The notes beneath the pieces were generated by a model. The model was given only the letters and a program-made list of their open reading frames with translations. It searched no databases and was not told the origin of the DNA. This document shows, piece by piece, positions 46,816-55,523 of a stretch of DNA of 64,000 bases; within the stretch, counting starts at the first letter, position 1; the number at the start of each line of letters is the position of its first letter. The stretch comes from Verrucomicrobiales bacterium (lineage in GTDB: Bacteria > Verrucomicrobiota > Verrucomicrobiia > Verrucomicrobiales > V1-33). The stretch is from the NCBI GenBank assembly GCA_028293125.1, contig JAQGPJ010000002.1, positions 1 to 64,000 of the forward strand. Direction: 5' to 3'. A program made the translations under genes and the position numbers.

Positions 46816-48234
46816 CTACTTCTGCTGGGCGACAAGGACTGCGGGCTTCAGCACGGTCCCGTCTGCGTTGCTGAACAGCTGCCCGCGCACGGTGGTGAAA
46901 GGTGACTTCCAATCGATACTGGCATAGAGCGGACGGATGGCATTCACGGCTGATTCTACTTCCGCGTCCCGATTCCCTTTCTCATCCTCAATCAGCAGCT
47001 TGAGCCCGTCCATGAGCATGCGCGCCCCAAGAGTACAACAGGGCATGCCACGCTGGATGGCGGCGAGGAATCGTTCGCGAGCCTGTGGTAGGCGACCGCA
47101 CCGCAGGTGCTGGCTGGCATTGATGATGGCCCCATCAGCCAAATGTTTAAAATATTGGTCGAGATTGTCTACCCATTGGGTGAGTTCCACAGCTGTGACA
47201 CCCGCGATCCTAGACCGCTTGCGAGTCCAAGGGGGGGTCATCAGCAACAGATAGTATCCACCGATAAGGGCCGCGGAGAGATTACGGAACTTGCCCTCCA
47301 AGGCACGGATTGCATGCGATAGATACTCGTCCGCAATCACGCGGGCTTGGTTAAAATGTCCGCCGCTCAGATAGCTGTAGAGCACCATGGCGTGACGATC
47401 ATTGAACTCGGGCATGAGATTCCAAGGGGATGCGACCTCGCAGACCTGCTTCTGAGTCGGGTCAAAGATTACAAGCAATCGTGTCGTCTCTGGCGGCAAA
47501 AAAGCAAAAGTTTGGAGTGGGAACTTCGATGCCTCCGCCTGAGTCACTGGTGAATCATCGATTGCCAGCACCGGCACCGTGCCCGCAGGAAAATGGCACT
47601 CGAACTCAGCGACCACGTTGGGATCATTCGTCGCGCTGTACAGTCCCGAAAGTCTCTCCAACACATACTCTGTCCCCGCTGGAGCAAGACGTAGCAGTGA
47701 TCCCGGCTGCCTCAGTGGCTGGGAGTCCGCCATTTGCAAATACAGGTCAGCCTTGAACCAATGTCGCAGGATGGATGCTGATGGCTGTTCTATTGGGATG
47801 CTTCTTGCTTCTGCGGCGGGCTCGAACGCAGCAGATTCTAGGGTCGAAAGAACTTGGATGCTTGCGGTTGTCTGGGGAGCCTTGAATTGCGAGCCTAATG
47901 ATTTGAGGGCTGAGGTACTCAACGCCCGCCTGCCCGGATGAAGTAGATAACCCCAGGCAGCGGTCTCATTCGGTGAAAAGATGCTATCCAGATAGAATTC
48001 CCCCTGGCCTTTGCCTTCCATTACTTCGATGTTTTTGGCCACCAATCCACCGTTTGGCAGTCGCAAGCGTACCACATAGCGCCCATCCGCGACGCCAGAT
48101 ATGGTCTCCGTGCTGCCCAATTTCAGAGCAACGCTTCTGGTTCTTCTACCCTTGCGAAGTGGGATGATTTCAGCCGCGACGATCGAGCCATTCGCCGAAC
48201 CGCCGTGCACATGGAGAGTCAAGCTGCTATTCAT
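46816..48234 (-). CDS. Unknown protein with N-terminal beta-sandwich and helical C-terminus
   Basis: 472 aa from ATG 48234; an in-frame TTG at 48246 overlaps the caspase stop. Residues 1-80 (SSLTLHVHGGSANGSIVAAE; ISGVADGRYVVRLRLPNGG) look like a carboxypeptidase-regulatory-like or prealbumin-like beta-sandwich. The middle (about 150-290) is mixed alpha/beta with no motif. The C-terminal 200 residues are helical and Cys/Arg-rich (LRCGRLPQARERFLAAIQRG), TPR-like in character. No catalytic motif. It lies between two caspase-fold peptidase genes, so it could be their substrate, adaptor or inhibitor. Family not recognised. Confidence 0.75.
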   Translation of the reverse strand: MNSSLTLHVHGGSANGSIVAAEIIPLRKGRRTRSVALKLGSTETISGVADGRYVVRLRLPNGGLVAKNIEVMEGKGQGEFYLDSIFSPNETAAWGYLLHPGRRALSTSALKSLGSQFKAPQTTASIQVLSTLESAAFEPAAEARSIPIEQPSASILRHWFKADLYLQMADSQPLRQPGSLLRLAPAGTEYVLERLSGLYSATNDPNVVAEFECHFPAGTVPVLAIDDSPVTQAEASKFPLQTFAFLPPETTRLLVIFDPTQKQVCEVASPWNLMPEFNDRHAMVLYSYLSGGHFNQARVIADEYLSHAIRALEGKFRNLSAALIGGYYLLLMTPPWTRKRSRIAGVTAVELTQWVDNLDQYFKHLADGAIINASQHLRCGRLPQARERFLAAIQRGMPCCTLGARMLMDGLKLLIEDEKGNRDAEVESAVNAIRPLYASIDWKSPFTTVRGQLFSNADGTVLKPAVLVAQQK

Positions 48235-48242
48235 GGCTTCAA

Positions 48243-49355
48243 TCAAACATCAGGAACTTCCACTGGGTAAACCGGGGGCACGAGACGTTCCTCCTCCTTG
48301 GTCCGGACAGGGGAGTTTTTCATGTGAATTTTGATATCGTAGTCGCCCACAGCAAATGCATGCCGGTAGGGATGGCACACCGGGTGCTCCGCACCATCCC
48401 TTCGGTCTGTGAAAATACAGCTGTCAACTTCATCCAAGGCTTGCCCCAAATCCACGTTCGTCAGTACTTCCGGCTCCTTAATGCTGCAGATGCGTTTGGT
48501 GCCTGCGGTGCTTTCCATATTCAAGGCAAGGACAGGGGCTTCGCCCTGCCCGCGACGGTCGAGATATTCCTCAAGCGCTCTGCCTAAGGAGGTGGTCGTC
48601 ACCCTCCAAGGATTGCGGCCATCATTCGCCGAGGCTCCGTAACGCTTTAGGCATTCAATCAGGCCCACAGTAAAATCCGAAGGGAGGTTCTTCTGGCTTG
48701 CAGCACGCTGGCCCTCCGCCGCAGAGTGGTAGACCGGCGCTTCGCGTTTGGGAGTAAAGCCCTTCTCGGGAGACGCCAGCGTGCGGCCAACGGGCCCGGT
48801 GGTCAACAGGGCCTGGCGCGCAAGGTCCTGACAGGCATCGATGAAGAAACACTGGGTCTCCGCCCGGCACCTGGCCATTCCCTTGTGCGTCGCATTGAGG
48901 TCGATGCAGTCCTCCCAAGGAGTGTTTTTGTCCGAGCATACATCTTCCGGCAGGATATAGGATGATTCATTGATGAAGCCGTGCCCACAGAAGTAGAAAA
49001 GGGCCACGCAATTCTTGTGCTCATTGCACGCTTCGATCCAGTCATTGAAGTGCCTCTTGATGTTGCCAAACGTGGGGGTATCCACTGTTGTCTCCGAATT
49101 GTCCGACCGGACGAACTTACCACCACTCAACAATACACGAGCCGATCCAAAGGGGACCGCCAAGCTGGCTTTCTCGTCCAGCAGCCAATTGGCAAACAGG
49201 GAGGCCGAAGGCACCGGTGAAGTCAGCTGCTTCAAGGTGCTCAGTATGGTGGCGTCCGCTTTCACTCCACCTGCAAGGTGCGGATAATCATTGACCCCGA
49301 TGATCAGGGCGTGGGTCGCGGGTGAGGCGGTGGTGCGTTCTACAATTGTGGCCAT
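48243..49355 (-). CDS. Caspase-fold peptidase (metacaspase type)
   Basis: 370 aa. THALIIGVNDYPHLAGGVKA (14-33) is the first strand of the p20 unit (usual form ALLIG...Y). VALFYFCGHGFINESSYILP (117-136) contains catalytic His125, and CFFIDACQDLARQ (169-181) contains catalytic Cys175. About 190 residues follow, including NPWRVTTTSLGRALEEYLDR (the p10-like region) and a short beta tail. There is no signal peptide or fused sensor domain. Prokaryotic metacaspases cleave after basic residues and act in regulated death or defence; this is family knowledge, not shown here. It is followed immediately by the 472-aa gene and preceded by the nuclease 30 nt upstream. Confidence 0.9.
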   Translation of the reverse strand: MATIVERTTASPATHALIIGVNDYPHLAGGVKADATILSTLKQLTSPVPSASLFANWLLDEKASLAVPFGSARVLLSGGKFVRSDNSETTVDTPTFGNIKRHFNDWIEACNEHKNCVALFYFCGHGFINESSYILPEDVCSDKNTPWEDCIDLNATHKGMARCRAETQCFFIDACQDLARQALLTTGPVGRTLASPEKGFTPKREAPVYHSAAEGQRAASQKNLPSDFTVGLIECLKRYGASANDGRNPWRVTTTSLGRALEEYLDRRGQGEAPVLALNMESTAGTKRICSIKEPEVLTNVDLGQALDEVDSCIFTDRRDGAEHPVCHPYRHAFAVGDYDIKIHMKNSPVRTKEEERLVPPVYPVEVPDV

Positions 49356-49385
49356 GACACCAAGAGATATGACGAACTGGACGGG

Positions 49386-50324
49386 TCACCTGAGCACAAT
49401 GTCTTCAAGTCCCTCAAGCACCAATCCCGGAACGTCCTTCCCCTCGGCAAAGCCGAGTGACAGATCCTTCAACGGGTCGACACTGGCCACTTCGCCGAAG
49501 TCCAGACCGGTGATTTTCTCCAAGTCGGAGACTTTGATCTGGTCGGTTTTGAAATCCCCAGGGGAAAAGCCTTTGAACGAGCCAGGTTTGGGCATGGTGA
49601 GGCATTTCTTTTTGAACGCCAGGGCCAGCAATCCATTTCCACTTTCATTGCGCGTTACCACCAGCTTGTAGAAGGAGTCTGGGACCGCGATGGTATCATC
49701 CAAATAAAGCGGGTCGTCGTCCGTAAGGATGGGGCCGGTGAATACGGTGACCCGGCTGTGGCGATCCCCAGCCTCCTCAATGATGTGATCCTCCAAGTCC
49801 CCCCAAAGGCCGTCATTGAAGGTCTGCACCTGCGGCAACGCGTTGGGATAATGGGAAGTGTCTGCATTGGCTTGCGTTGCCGCCTCGACCGAGCCCCAGA
49901 GGGGATCCGTCCTGCGCACCATGTGGCCGCGACTGAAGGTATCCGGTCCGTAGAGCGTTTCGTCATCAATCTGGCAGTCCACCGCGCGGGGATCGCGCCT
50001 GAAGGAGCGCCGCTTGATTTTGAAAAAGGGCTCGTCGCCCGCGATATTTACCACCGCCACCCGGCAGAACTTCCGGCTTGCGCTCATGATTACTGAGAAA
50101 TTCCTGTAGCAGAGTTCCGTGGGCAGATGTCCCTCATGAGGTTCCTTGATTTTGAATCCGTCCGCCTCGTGAATCCCGAGAATGCCTTCGAGAGGAACGA
50201 TGAATTTCTCCGCGCCCTCGGAGATGTTACCATTTTCGTCACGTGTGAGGAAAGCGGGATCATAACCATTGCGGTCAGCAAAATCCGTTGCTTTGATGGC
50301 GAAACTTTCGAGTTCGTCTGACAT
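49386..50324 (-). CDS. DNA/RNA non-specific endonuclease (NUC1 family)
   Basis: 312 aa, no signal peptide. FSRGHMVRRTDPLWG (130-144) is the DRGH motif of Endonuclease_NS (PF01223) with Ser in place of the first Asp; the general base is His134. NALPQVQTFNDGLWGDLE (161-178) supplies the Mg-binding Asn (N170) and the E178 helix. Serratia-type nucleases cut both strands of DNA and RNA; most are secreted, but this one lacks a leader and so could degrade the cell's own or invading nucleic acid. The first 70 residues and last 60 are extensions not seen in minimal members. It sits between the subtilase (35 nt) and the caspase (30 nt). Confidence 0.9.
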   Translation of the reverse strand: MSDELESFAIKATDFADRNGYDPAFLTRDENGNISEGAEKFIVPLEGILGIHEADGFKIKEPHEGHLPTELCYRNFSVIMSASRKFCRVAVVNIAGDEPFFKIKRRSFRRDPRAVDCQIDDETLYGPDTFSRGHMVRRTDPLWGSVEAATQANADTSHYPNALPQVQTFNDGLWGDLEDHIIEEAGDRHSRVTVFTGPILTDDDPLYLDDTIAVPDSFYKLVVTRNESGNGLLALAFKKKCLTMPKPGSFKGFSPGDFKTDQIKVSDLEKITGLDFGEVASVDPLKDLSLGFAEGKDVPGLVLEGLEDIVLR

Positions 50325-50359
50325 AGGTCGCAGGAATGGAAGTTGTGGCGGATTGATGA

Positions 50360-52438
50360 CTACTGGCTGATGCGAACAACCAGTGCGTAAGATTGGGGGC
50401 GCAGAGTAATTCGAGCAGCTTTGACCGTGATGGTAAGCACGCCGGCGGCGGGGTCATCCCATGCCACCTGCTCCACGTTATTTGCGCGATCAAAGCTGGG
50501 ATCATTCGGCTGCCGGTTCCCATGACATTCGGTGCCGGCGCTGTCACGAACGATGAGGTCCAAGTCACTCTGCAAGTCCGGACCGGGTGGGTCGGTCCAT
50601 ACGAGAGTCACCTTTATCTTCGTTCCAGCAGCAAGAGTTACGTCGCGGCTCTCGATTTCCTGGGTATCCAGTTCGCTGCCTTCATCAAAAAAGGACAGTG
50701 TCACCGAAGCTTCGTGATTGATGGTATCCGCCACGTTGACGCGGCCAAAGCCTTCGCTGTTGTTCGGAACGGCAGGCGCCTCAGAGGGATTGTATTGGCC
50801 GGTCATGTCGGTCGCACCATTGATCAGCAGCGCCTTCATCAACGCCGCACTGGGATTAGTAGTGACATGTTGCGTGGCCAGCCATTCCCGGACCAGCGCC
50901 GCGCAACCCGCCACCAATGGAGTGGACATGCTGGTGCCCCGGGAAAAGCGGTAGTCGGGATCAACTGTTGGCATGACCACCGAGGCTGCGGGCATCTTCC
51001 GTGATCGGGCGGAAAGTATGAATGTGCCTGGCGCCACGACATCAGGCTTGATGCGTCCATTCAAGGTGGGACCCCTTCCGCTGAATGCTGCCATGCCATC
51101 GGCATTGTGCGCTTGGTGATCATCGCTGATCGGCGGAACAGGCCAGCGATTGTCTGGCCCCCAGGTCAGTGATACCGGTGACGGACTGGGAGCAAAGGGG
51201 TTACTGGGTCTCAGGTTTTCACTCGCACCAACCGTGAGGCAATTCTTCGCCGTTCCGGGAGCGGTCACAGACTTGGGCGCGATCACGCCACTGGAGTTGA
51301 TATCCCTGCCCTCATTCCCAGCGGCAAACAGGACCAGCATGTTACGATTTTTGTAGACGAAGTCATCCACCTCCTCGGAGCTGGCACTGTAGGTTCCGGC
51401 GGAACCGGCGGTCCCCCAGGAATTCGTATGCGTGCGAGCGCCATCGTTGGCATAGGGCGGGTGAAGCAATTGGTGCATATCAACTGGAAGACCGCCAAGT
51501 GTATCGTTGGCATTTCTATAGCAGCTTTGCAGCACCAGCATGGCCTCCGGGGCCGTGCCCTGCACCCGCACTCCAAGAGCAGTTGAGTTCCCGTCCCCCA
51601 GTACCGATCCGGCCACGTGAGTGCCATGCCCATGTGGGTCACTTGCATCCGGGGGGCTTTTGCGCCCCAGGGCATATAGCGTCTTAACCTTGCCGAGGAA
51701 GGCCGGATGAATGGTCGAGTCCTTCATTCCATTGTCGAATCCCGTGTCGGCCACTGCTACCACCTCACCTTCTCCTGTGAAAGCCGGTTGCCCGGTAGCG
51801 CTCGCCAAAGGGACGGCGAGAATGCCGCGTGCCACATTGTTGCTGAGTTCAGGTGGGAAGACTCTTTCGATTTGGCTGACCACGTCGAGCCTTTTCATCT
51901 GTTCAATCGCGGATGGTGCGGCACGCAATCTGACCTTGCGAGTGCCCCGGGATTCCTGAGGGATCTCCTGATCGATGGCCGCTTCCACCTGCTTGACCCC
52001 CTGCTCCAAGGCGACATCCTGGTGAAAAACCACGTCCACTTCCTGCACTTCGTCACGGGGACGGCCTTGTGGTGAAGCCATCTCTTCAAAAGCAACGACA
52101 TCAGGCTTTTTCGTAAGATGCGTCAGCGCCGGGTCCACTTTGAAAATTTCATAGTAGGGAAGGACCGTCTTGACGAAGGGCAGCGCCAGTAATGAGTCCG
52201 CGTTGGAAGGCAGGAACCGGCATTTGACAGTGCTGTCTGACTTGTACTCCAGAACTTCACCGCCAGCATCAGCCAGCGCTTGAGCCAGCCCCTTCTTCAC
52301 GTCGGGATCCGCCAAATCGGAAACCACCACCAAAGCGTAGTTGGTCTTAGCGACGGACTCGGGAAGCATGGCCGCAGCTGAATCGAAGGACGCTGGCGCA
52401 TCGAGATCGAAAACAATATTGTTGATGGTAATCTGCAT
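50360..52438 (-). CDS. Subtilisin-like serine peptidase (S8), leaderless
   Basis: 692 aa. Residues 1-215 are an unusual N-terminal region with strand/helix pairs (ALVVVSDLADPDVKKGLAQA) like a tandem inhibitor-I9 prodomain. The catalytic domain spans 220-540: VVAVADTGFDNG (Asp231), DPHGHGTHVAG (His271), AAGNEG (oxyanion Asn375) and SRGTSMSTPLVAG (Ser503). The last 120 residues are a P-domain-like beta-sandwich (VTLVWTDPPGPDLQSDLDL). No signal peptide, so it probably works in the cytoplasm after prodomain removal. The position upstream of a nuclease and a caspase suggests a possible activator or executioner role; this is inferred only from the operon. Confidence 0.92.
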   Translation of the reverse strand: MQITINNIVFDLDAPASFDSAAAMLPESVAKTNYALVVVSDLADPDVKKGLAQALADAGGEVLEYKSDSTVKCRFLPSNADSLLALPFVKTVLPYYEIFKVDPALTHLTKKPDVVAFEEMASPQGRPRDEVQEVDVVFHQDVALEQGVKQVEAAIDQEIPQESRGTRKVRLRAAPSAIEQMKRLDVVSQIERVFPPELSNNVARGILAVPLASATGQPAFTGEGEVVAVADTGFDNGMKDSTIHPAFLGKVKTLYALGRKSPPDASDPHGHGTHVAGSVLGDGNSTALGVRVQGTAPEAMLVLQSCYRNANDTLGGLPVDMHQLLHPPYANDGARTHTNSWGTAGSAGTYSASSEEVDDFVYKNRNMLVLFAAGNEGRDINSSGVIAPKSVTAPGTAKNCLTVGASENLRPSNPFAPSPSPVSLTWGPDNRWPVPPISDDHQAHNADGMAAFSGRGPTLNGRIKPDVVAPGTFILSARSRKMPAASVVMPTVDPDYRFSRGTSMSTPLVAGCAALVREWLATQHVTTNPSAALMKALLINGATDMTGQYNPSEAPAVPNNSEGFGRVNVADTINHEASVTLSFFDEGSELDTQEIESRDVTLAAGTKIKVTLVWTDPPGPDLQSDLDLIVRDSAGTECHGNRQPNDPSFDRANNVEQVAWDDPAAGVLTITVKAARITLRPQSYALVVRISQ

Positions 52439-52474
52439 TGCGTTGCCAGTGGTTTAAAGGATGGTGGGAGAAAC

Positions 52475-53434
52475 TCACGCAATGGCCTTGGAGGCGTAGT
52501 GAACCTTGTCGCGATCGCCCTGTCTCCAAGCATAGTTCAAGGTCTTGTTTTTCTCACCTGAGCCGCCCAACCTTCCCCAGTAGGCGGTGGGATACTTCCC
52601 GTGAGCCAATCCTCCAGTCACAACCACCACAACGTGGCCATGCGATGAAGGCTGTGCCTGCTCGTTGCCGCGAAGACCTCCCACCACAAACTCGCCGCTG
52701 TCAGCCGCCGCCTTCGCAGCTGCGCCGTCGGCAATCTGGCGCCAACCAGGCCCTGTGATGATGTCGGTGATGTGATTGGCGTCACCGTCTAGGCCGGCTA
52801 CTCCGACCAAGGCAGCCACCGCTTTTGCAAACGCATTGCAGTCGGCCTTGTTGCCTTCCCATTGGTCTTCACAGGAAGCGAGAATGCGGGCAGCCTTGGC
52901 ATTGACCGTATCCATGACCACAGGCGTTTCTGCGCTGGGCGCAAAAGCGGCAAAGGTATCACCCGCCAGAACAGCCGATTCCTGCCCCGGAGGTGACAGG
53001 GCCAGCCGGTTCAATCTGTCTTCCATGATCGCCACCCGGTCTGCCATGGGTCTCTGCTCTGGCGGTTGCGAGCCTCCTGGATAGTCTTCGCCTTCTTCCT
53101 TTCGTGGGTTCTTGCGCCGACCATCAAGGAACCATGTCCAAGTGAAGACGCCGTTAGAATTTTTCACCAAGATCATGAGCAAGGCGAAGTAACTGAAAAA
53201 GCCCATGAACAGGCCTATCCCGTAGGCGCCGAACATTTCTTCCTTGGTCAACTCCTGATTCTTGGACTCAAACAAGGTCATGACCGAACCGCCACCGATG
53301 ATGCCGATGAGCGTGGTGAGATCGCTGAACTGGACATCACCCTTGCGATAACGGTTGATGTAGTAAACAAACCAACCAATGAGGACACCGAAGGCGGCGG
53401 ATCCAAGCAGTGGAAGCGTGTGCGCGGAAGTCAT
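52475..53434 (-). CDS. Membrane-anchored papain-like hydrolase (putative amidase/NlpC-like)
   Basis: 319 aa. Three hydrophobic segments: LPLLGSAAFGVLIGWFVYYI (7-26), LTTLIGIIGGGSVMTLF (39-55) and YGIGLFMGFFSYFALLMILV (71-90). A charged, Pro-rich linker follows to about 175. Residues 180-319 look papain-like: KADCNAFAKAVAALVGV puts Cys199 at a helix start, and SSHGHVVVVVTGG gives His265/His267 at a strand, the order found in NlpC/P60, CHAP and type VI amidase (Tae) proteins. The substrate could be peptidoglycan or a protein; the side of the membrane is not clear. Overlaps the preceding 87-aa gene by 4 nt (ATGA), so the two are coupled. Confidence 0.7.
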   Translation of the reverse strand: MTSAHTLPLLGSAAFGVLIGWFVYYINRYRKGDVQFSDLTTLIGIIGGGSVMTLFESKNQELTKEEMFGAYGIGLFMGFFSYFALLMILVKNSNGVFTWTWFLDGRRKNPRKEEGEDYPGGSQPPEQRPMADRVAIMEDRLNRLALSPPGQESAVLAGDTFAAFAPSAETPVVMDTVNAKAARILASCEDQWEGNKADCNAFAKAVAALVGVAGLDGDANHITDIITGPGWRQIADGAAAKAAADSGEFVVGGLRGNEQAQPSSHGHVVVVVTGGLAHGKYPTAYWGRLGGSGEKNKTLNYAWRQGDRDKVHYASKAIA

Positions 53435-53694
53435 GAGTCAGATGTGTTGGATTGAATTGCAGACAGGAATGCGGTGTGAAGGGCGGCCCCCAGCAAAAAT
53501 CCGGTGGGCGCTCCCCACCAAGCCCCGGTAAACATGATGCTCACGAGGAAACTTGTGAGCAGGCAGGCGGCAACCATGACAATACCCGGCAGCAATCGGA
53601 GCCATGCGCGCCCCACCAACACCGCAGCCCAGCCAAGCACCAGCCCGACTATTCCGTGAGGCAATGTACGCCATAGGTCAGATTCAATGTTCAT
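53431..53694 (-). CDS. Small integral membrane protein (87 aa)
   Basis: Three hydrophobic segments: GIVGLVLGWAAVLVGRAWL, LLPGIVMVAACLLTSFLVSI and WWGAPTGFLLGAALHTAFLS. The arrangement resembles the N-terminal three-helix part of the next gene's product. It overlaps both neighbours by 4 nt, so the three are translated together. It could be a partner of the membrane hydrolase, or a small pore or anchor; no family recognised. Confidence 0.75.
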   Translation of the reverse strand: MNIESDLWRTLPHGIVGLVLGWAAVLVGRAWLRLLPGIVMVAACLLTSFLVSIMFTGAWWGAPTGFLLGAALHTAFLSAIQSNTSDS

Positions 53695-55523
53695 GGTTTG
53701 AAGGCAAATTCCAAGGACTCGATCTCCAGCAGCACGTGGGCATCTTTCTTGGATGCCACCTGCAGACCCAGCACAAGGGCGGCGTTACTGACAGATTGAA
53801 TCACTTCTCTGGCGTGGCCCTTGCCCAAGAAGTCCAGATAACGCTTCACCAGATCTTCGGCGAGAGCATTCACTATCCTATATTTGTAATCAATTGGCAG
53901 GATGAGAAACGCGCTGGTAAAACGTTGCATGCCGGCGGAGAAGGAATGCTTACAGTCCACTCGCAGGTCGTAATAGCCACACAGTTGAATGCCTAGCACA
54001 TGCTTAAGCACGGCCTTGATTCTCGCTTTCAAAGTGTCTTCGCTCAACATATCGGGCGGAATGGCCCCCACCTCAATGGGTGAGAAGAAGCGGTTGGCCA
54101 TCCGCACCAACTCAGGGTAATAAACGGGGGCACACACATAGACCAAGCAGGAGGTGGCCTTGAAATCTAGGAAGCTGTCGTTCCGTGCTAACCGTAGATT
54201 GGGCCGGAAGGCGGTGGCGCTCTTCTCACCGAACAAGCTCAATATCCCATTGTCTGCCACCCCATCCGCTTCCGCCTTGATGACAAACCGCGTTATTCCC
54301 GTCGCGGGGGCAATTTCACCGTCCTCAATGGGCGCAATCTGCGCCACCACGCGCCTGCGTTTCTGATTGTCGGAGTGGCCAGCAACGATTATGGGAGTTC
54401 CCGACAGTGACAAATCGCCTTCCGTCGGCTTTTCGGTTTTGGATGACAGAACGGTCCGTTTGCGAAGATCAAATTCGTTAAATATAGGCACAATTTTATT
54501 CGCAGCATTATCTCCGAATGGCAGGAGGTTATAGTCCCTGATGGCGCTTGGTGGTTCAAGAGTGAGGTTACCGCCGACTATGGCAGTGGTGAGGCGTCCC
54601 ATCGCCTTCCTTGAGTGGGTGGATAGAATGCATTTTCCGGATTCGCTGGTCAGCTCGACAAACGAGGCTTCCGTAGTCGTCTGGCGAGTGATATTTTCAA
54701 ACCCAAAGCCATATACGGCGGTGCCGCCCCAATGAATTGCCAGCCTCATCCCGAGCCGCAGCGGCACAACTCCCAGCTTTTCACCAGCCAATGTTCGAGC
54801 AGAATCGGCAACGCGGATGAACTGCTGAGGAAAGTAACGAATGTAGGGAGCCGTCGAAGGTTTGAGCGCATCCAAAGGTAGTGGCTCCTGCCAGGAAAAG
54901 AAGTCGTCAAACCTCGCCGTATACACCACCTTGCGCCAGAAGTTCCTCAGCTTCTCTTCAAATAGGTCCGCAAAGCCCGCAATCGGCTTGTTCAGACAGT
55001 TCAAAAGATACTTCGGCTGGTTTTGCCGTACCAGCCAACAGCCAAATTTGTGCTGCAATGACCTGAACTCATTCCAGCTTAGCTTGCGAATCTCCCGAAC
55101 CGTGGCAGCACTCGCGATGATGACCAATTTCCCTTCCTTGGCAGCCGGACGGAGCACCTCAATCTTATGCGCCGGCGTCCTAGACAATGGATAACCCAAG
55201 ATTACGGCGGGGTTGCGGTTATCCTTGAGCAGGAAGTCATTCATCTCCGACCGTGCCCTAGTGGCAGGTATCCCCATATTGTTCTTCCTTGAGCGAAATA
55301 CAAGTGCACCCTCGGCATCGCCTACTGCGATACTCTCGCGGCATTCGCACCCCGTCCCAGTGATCCAAGCCAACGGCACGATATCAAACGAATCGCTGGC
55401 GTGCAAAGTGGATGCAATGGTGCCTGCTGCACCGACCAAAGCAAAAACATGAAAGATACACCGGACAATCTGATGGGCCAACGTCGCAGGCAAGCGACTT
55501 TGAGTGATGCTTATAGGCCACAT
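53691..55523 (-). CDS. Unknown 610-aa protein, first gene of the hydrolase operon
   Basis: ATG at 55523 is preferred over a TTG two codons earlier. A hydrophobic stretch near the N-terminus (IVRCIFHVFALVGAAGTIAS, about 19-38) looks like a signal anchor. The next 150 residues (AVILGYPLSRTPAHKIEVLR; KLVIIASAATVREIRKLSWN) are alpha/beta. The middle has beta strands with the phrase IHWGGTAVYGFGFENITRQT, and the C-terminal 200 residues are helical with LGIQLCGYYDLRVDCKHSFS. No catalytic motif is seen and I do not know the family. As the promoter-proximal, probably membrane-anchored member it is the best candidate for a sensor or regulator. Confidence 0.75.
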   Translation of the reverse strand: MWPISITQSRLPATLAHQIVRCIFHVFALVGAAGTIASTLHASDSFDIVPLAWITGTGCECRESIAVGDAEGALVFRSRKNNMGIPATRARSEMNDFLLKDNRNPAVILGYPLSRTPAHKIEVLRPAAKEGKLVIIASAATVREIRKLSWNEFRSLQHKFGCWLVRQNQPKYLLNCLNKPIAGFADLFEEKLRNFWRKVVYTARFDDFFSWQEPLPLDALKPSTAPYIRYFPQQFIRVADSARTLAGEKLGVVPLRLGMRLAIHWGGTAVYGFGFENITRQTTTEASFVELTSESGKCILSTHSRKAMGRLTTAIVGGNLTLEPPSAIRDYNLLPFGDNAANKIVPIFNEFDLRKRTVLSSKTEKPTEGDLSLSGTPIIVAGHSDNQKRRRVVAQIAPIEDGEIAPATGITRFVIKAEADGVADNGILSLFGEKSATAFRPNLRLARNDSFLDFKATSCLVYVCAPVYYPELVRMANRFFSPIEVGAIPPDMLSEDTLKARIKAVLKHVLGIQLCGYYDLRVDCKHSFSAGMQRFTSAFLILPIDYKYRIVNALAEDLVKRYLDFLGKGHAREVIQSVSNAALVLGLQVASKKDAHVLLEIESLEFAFKP

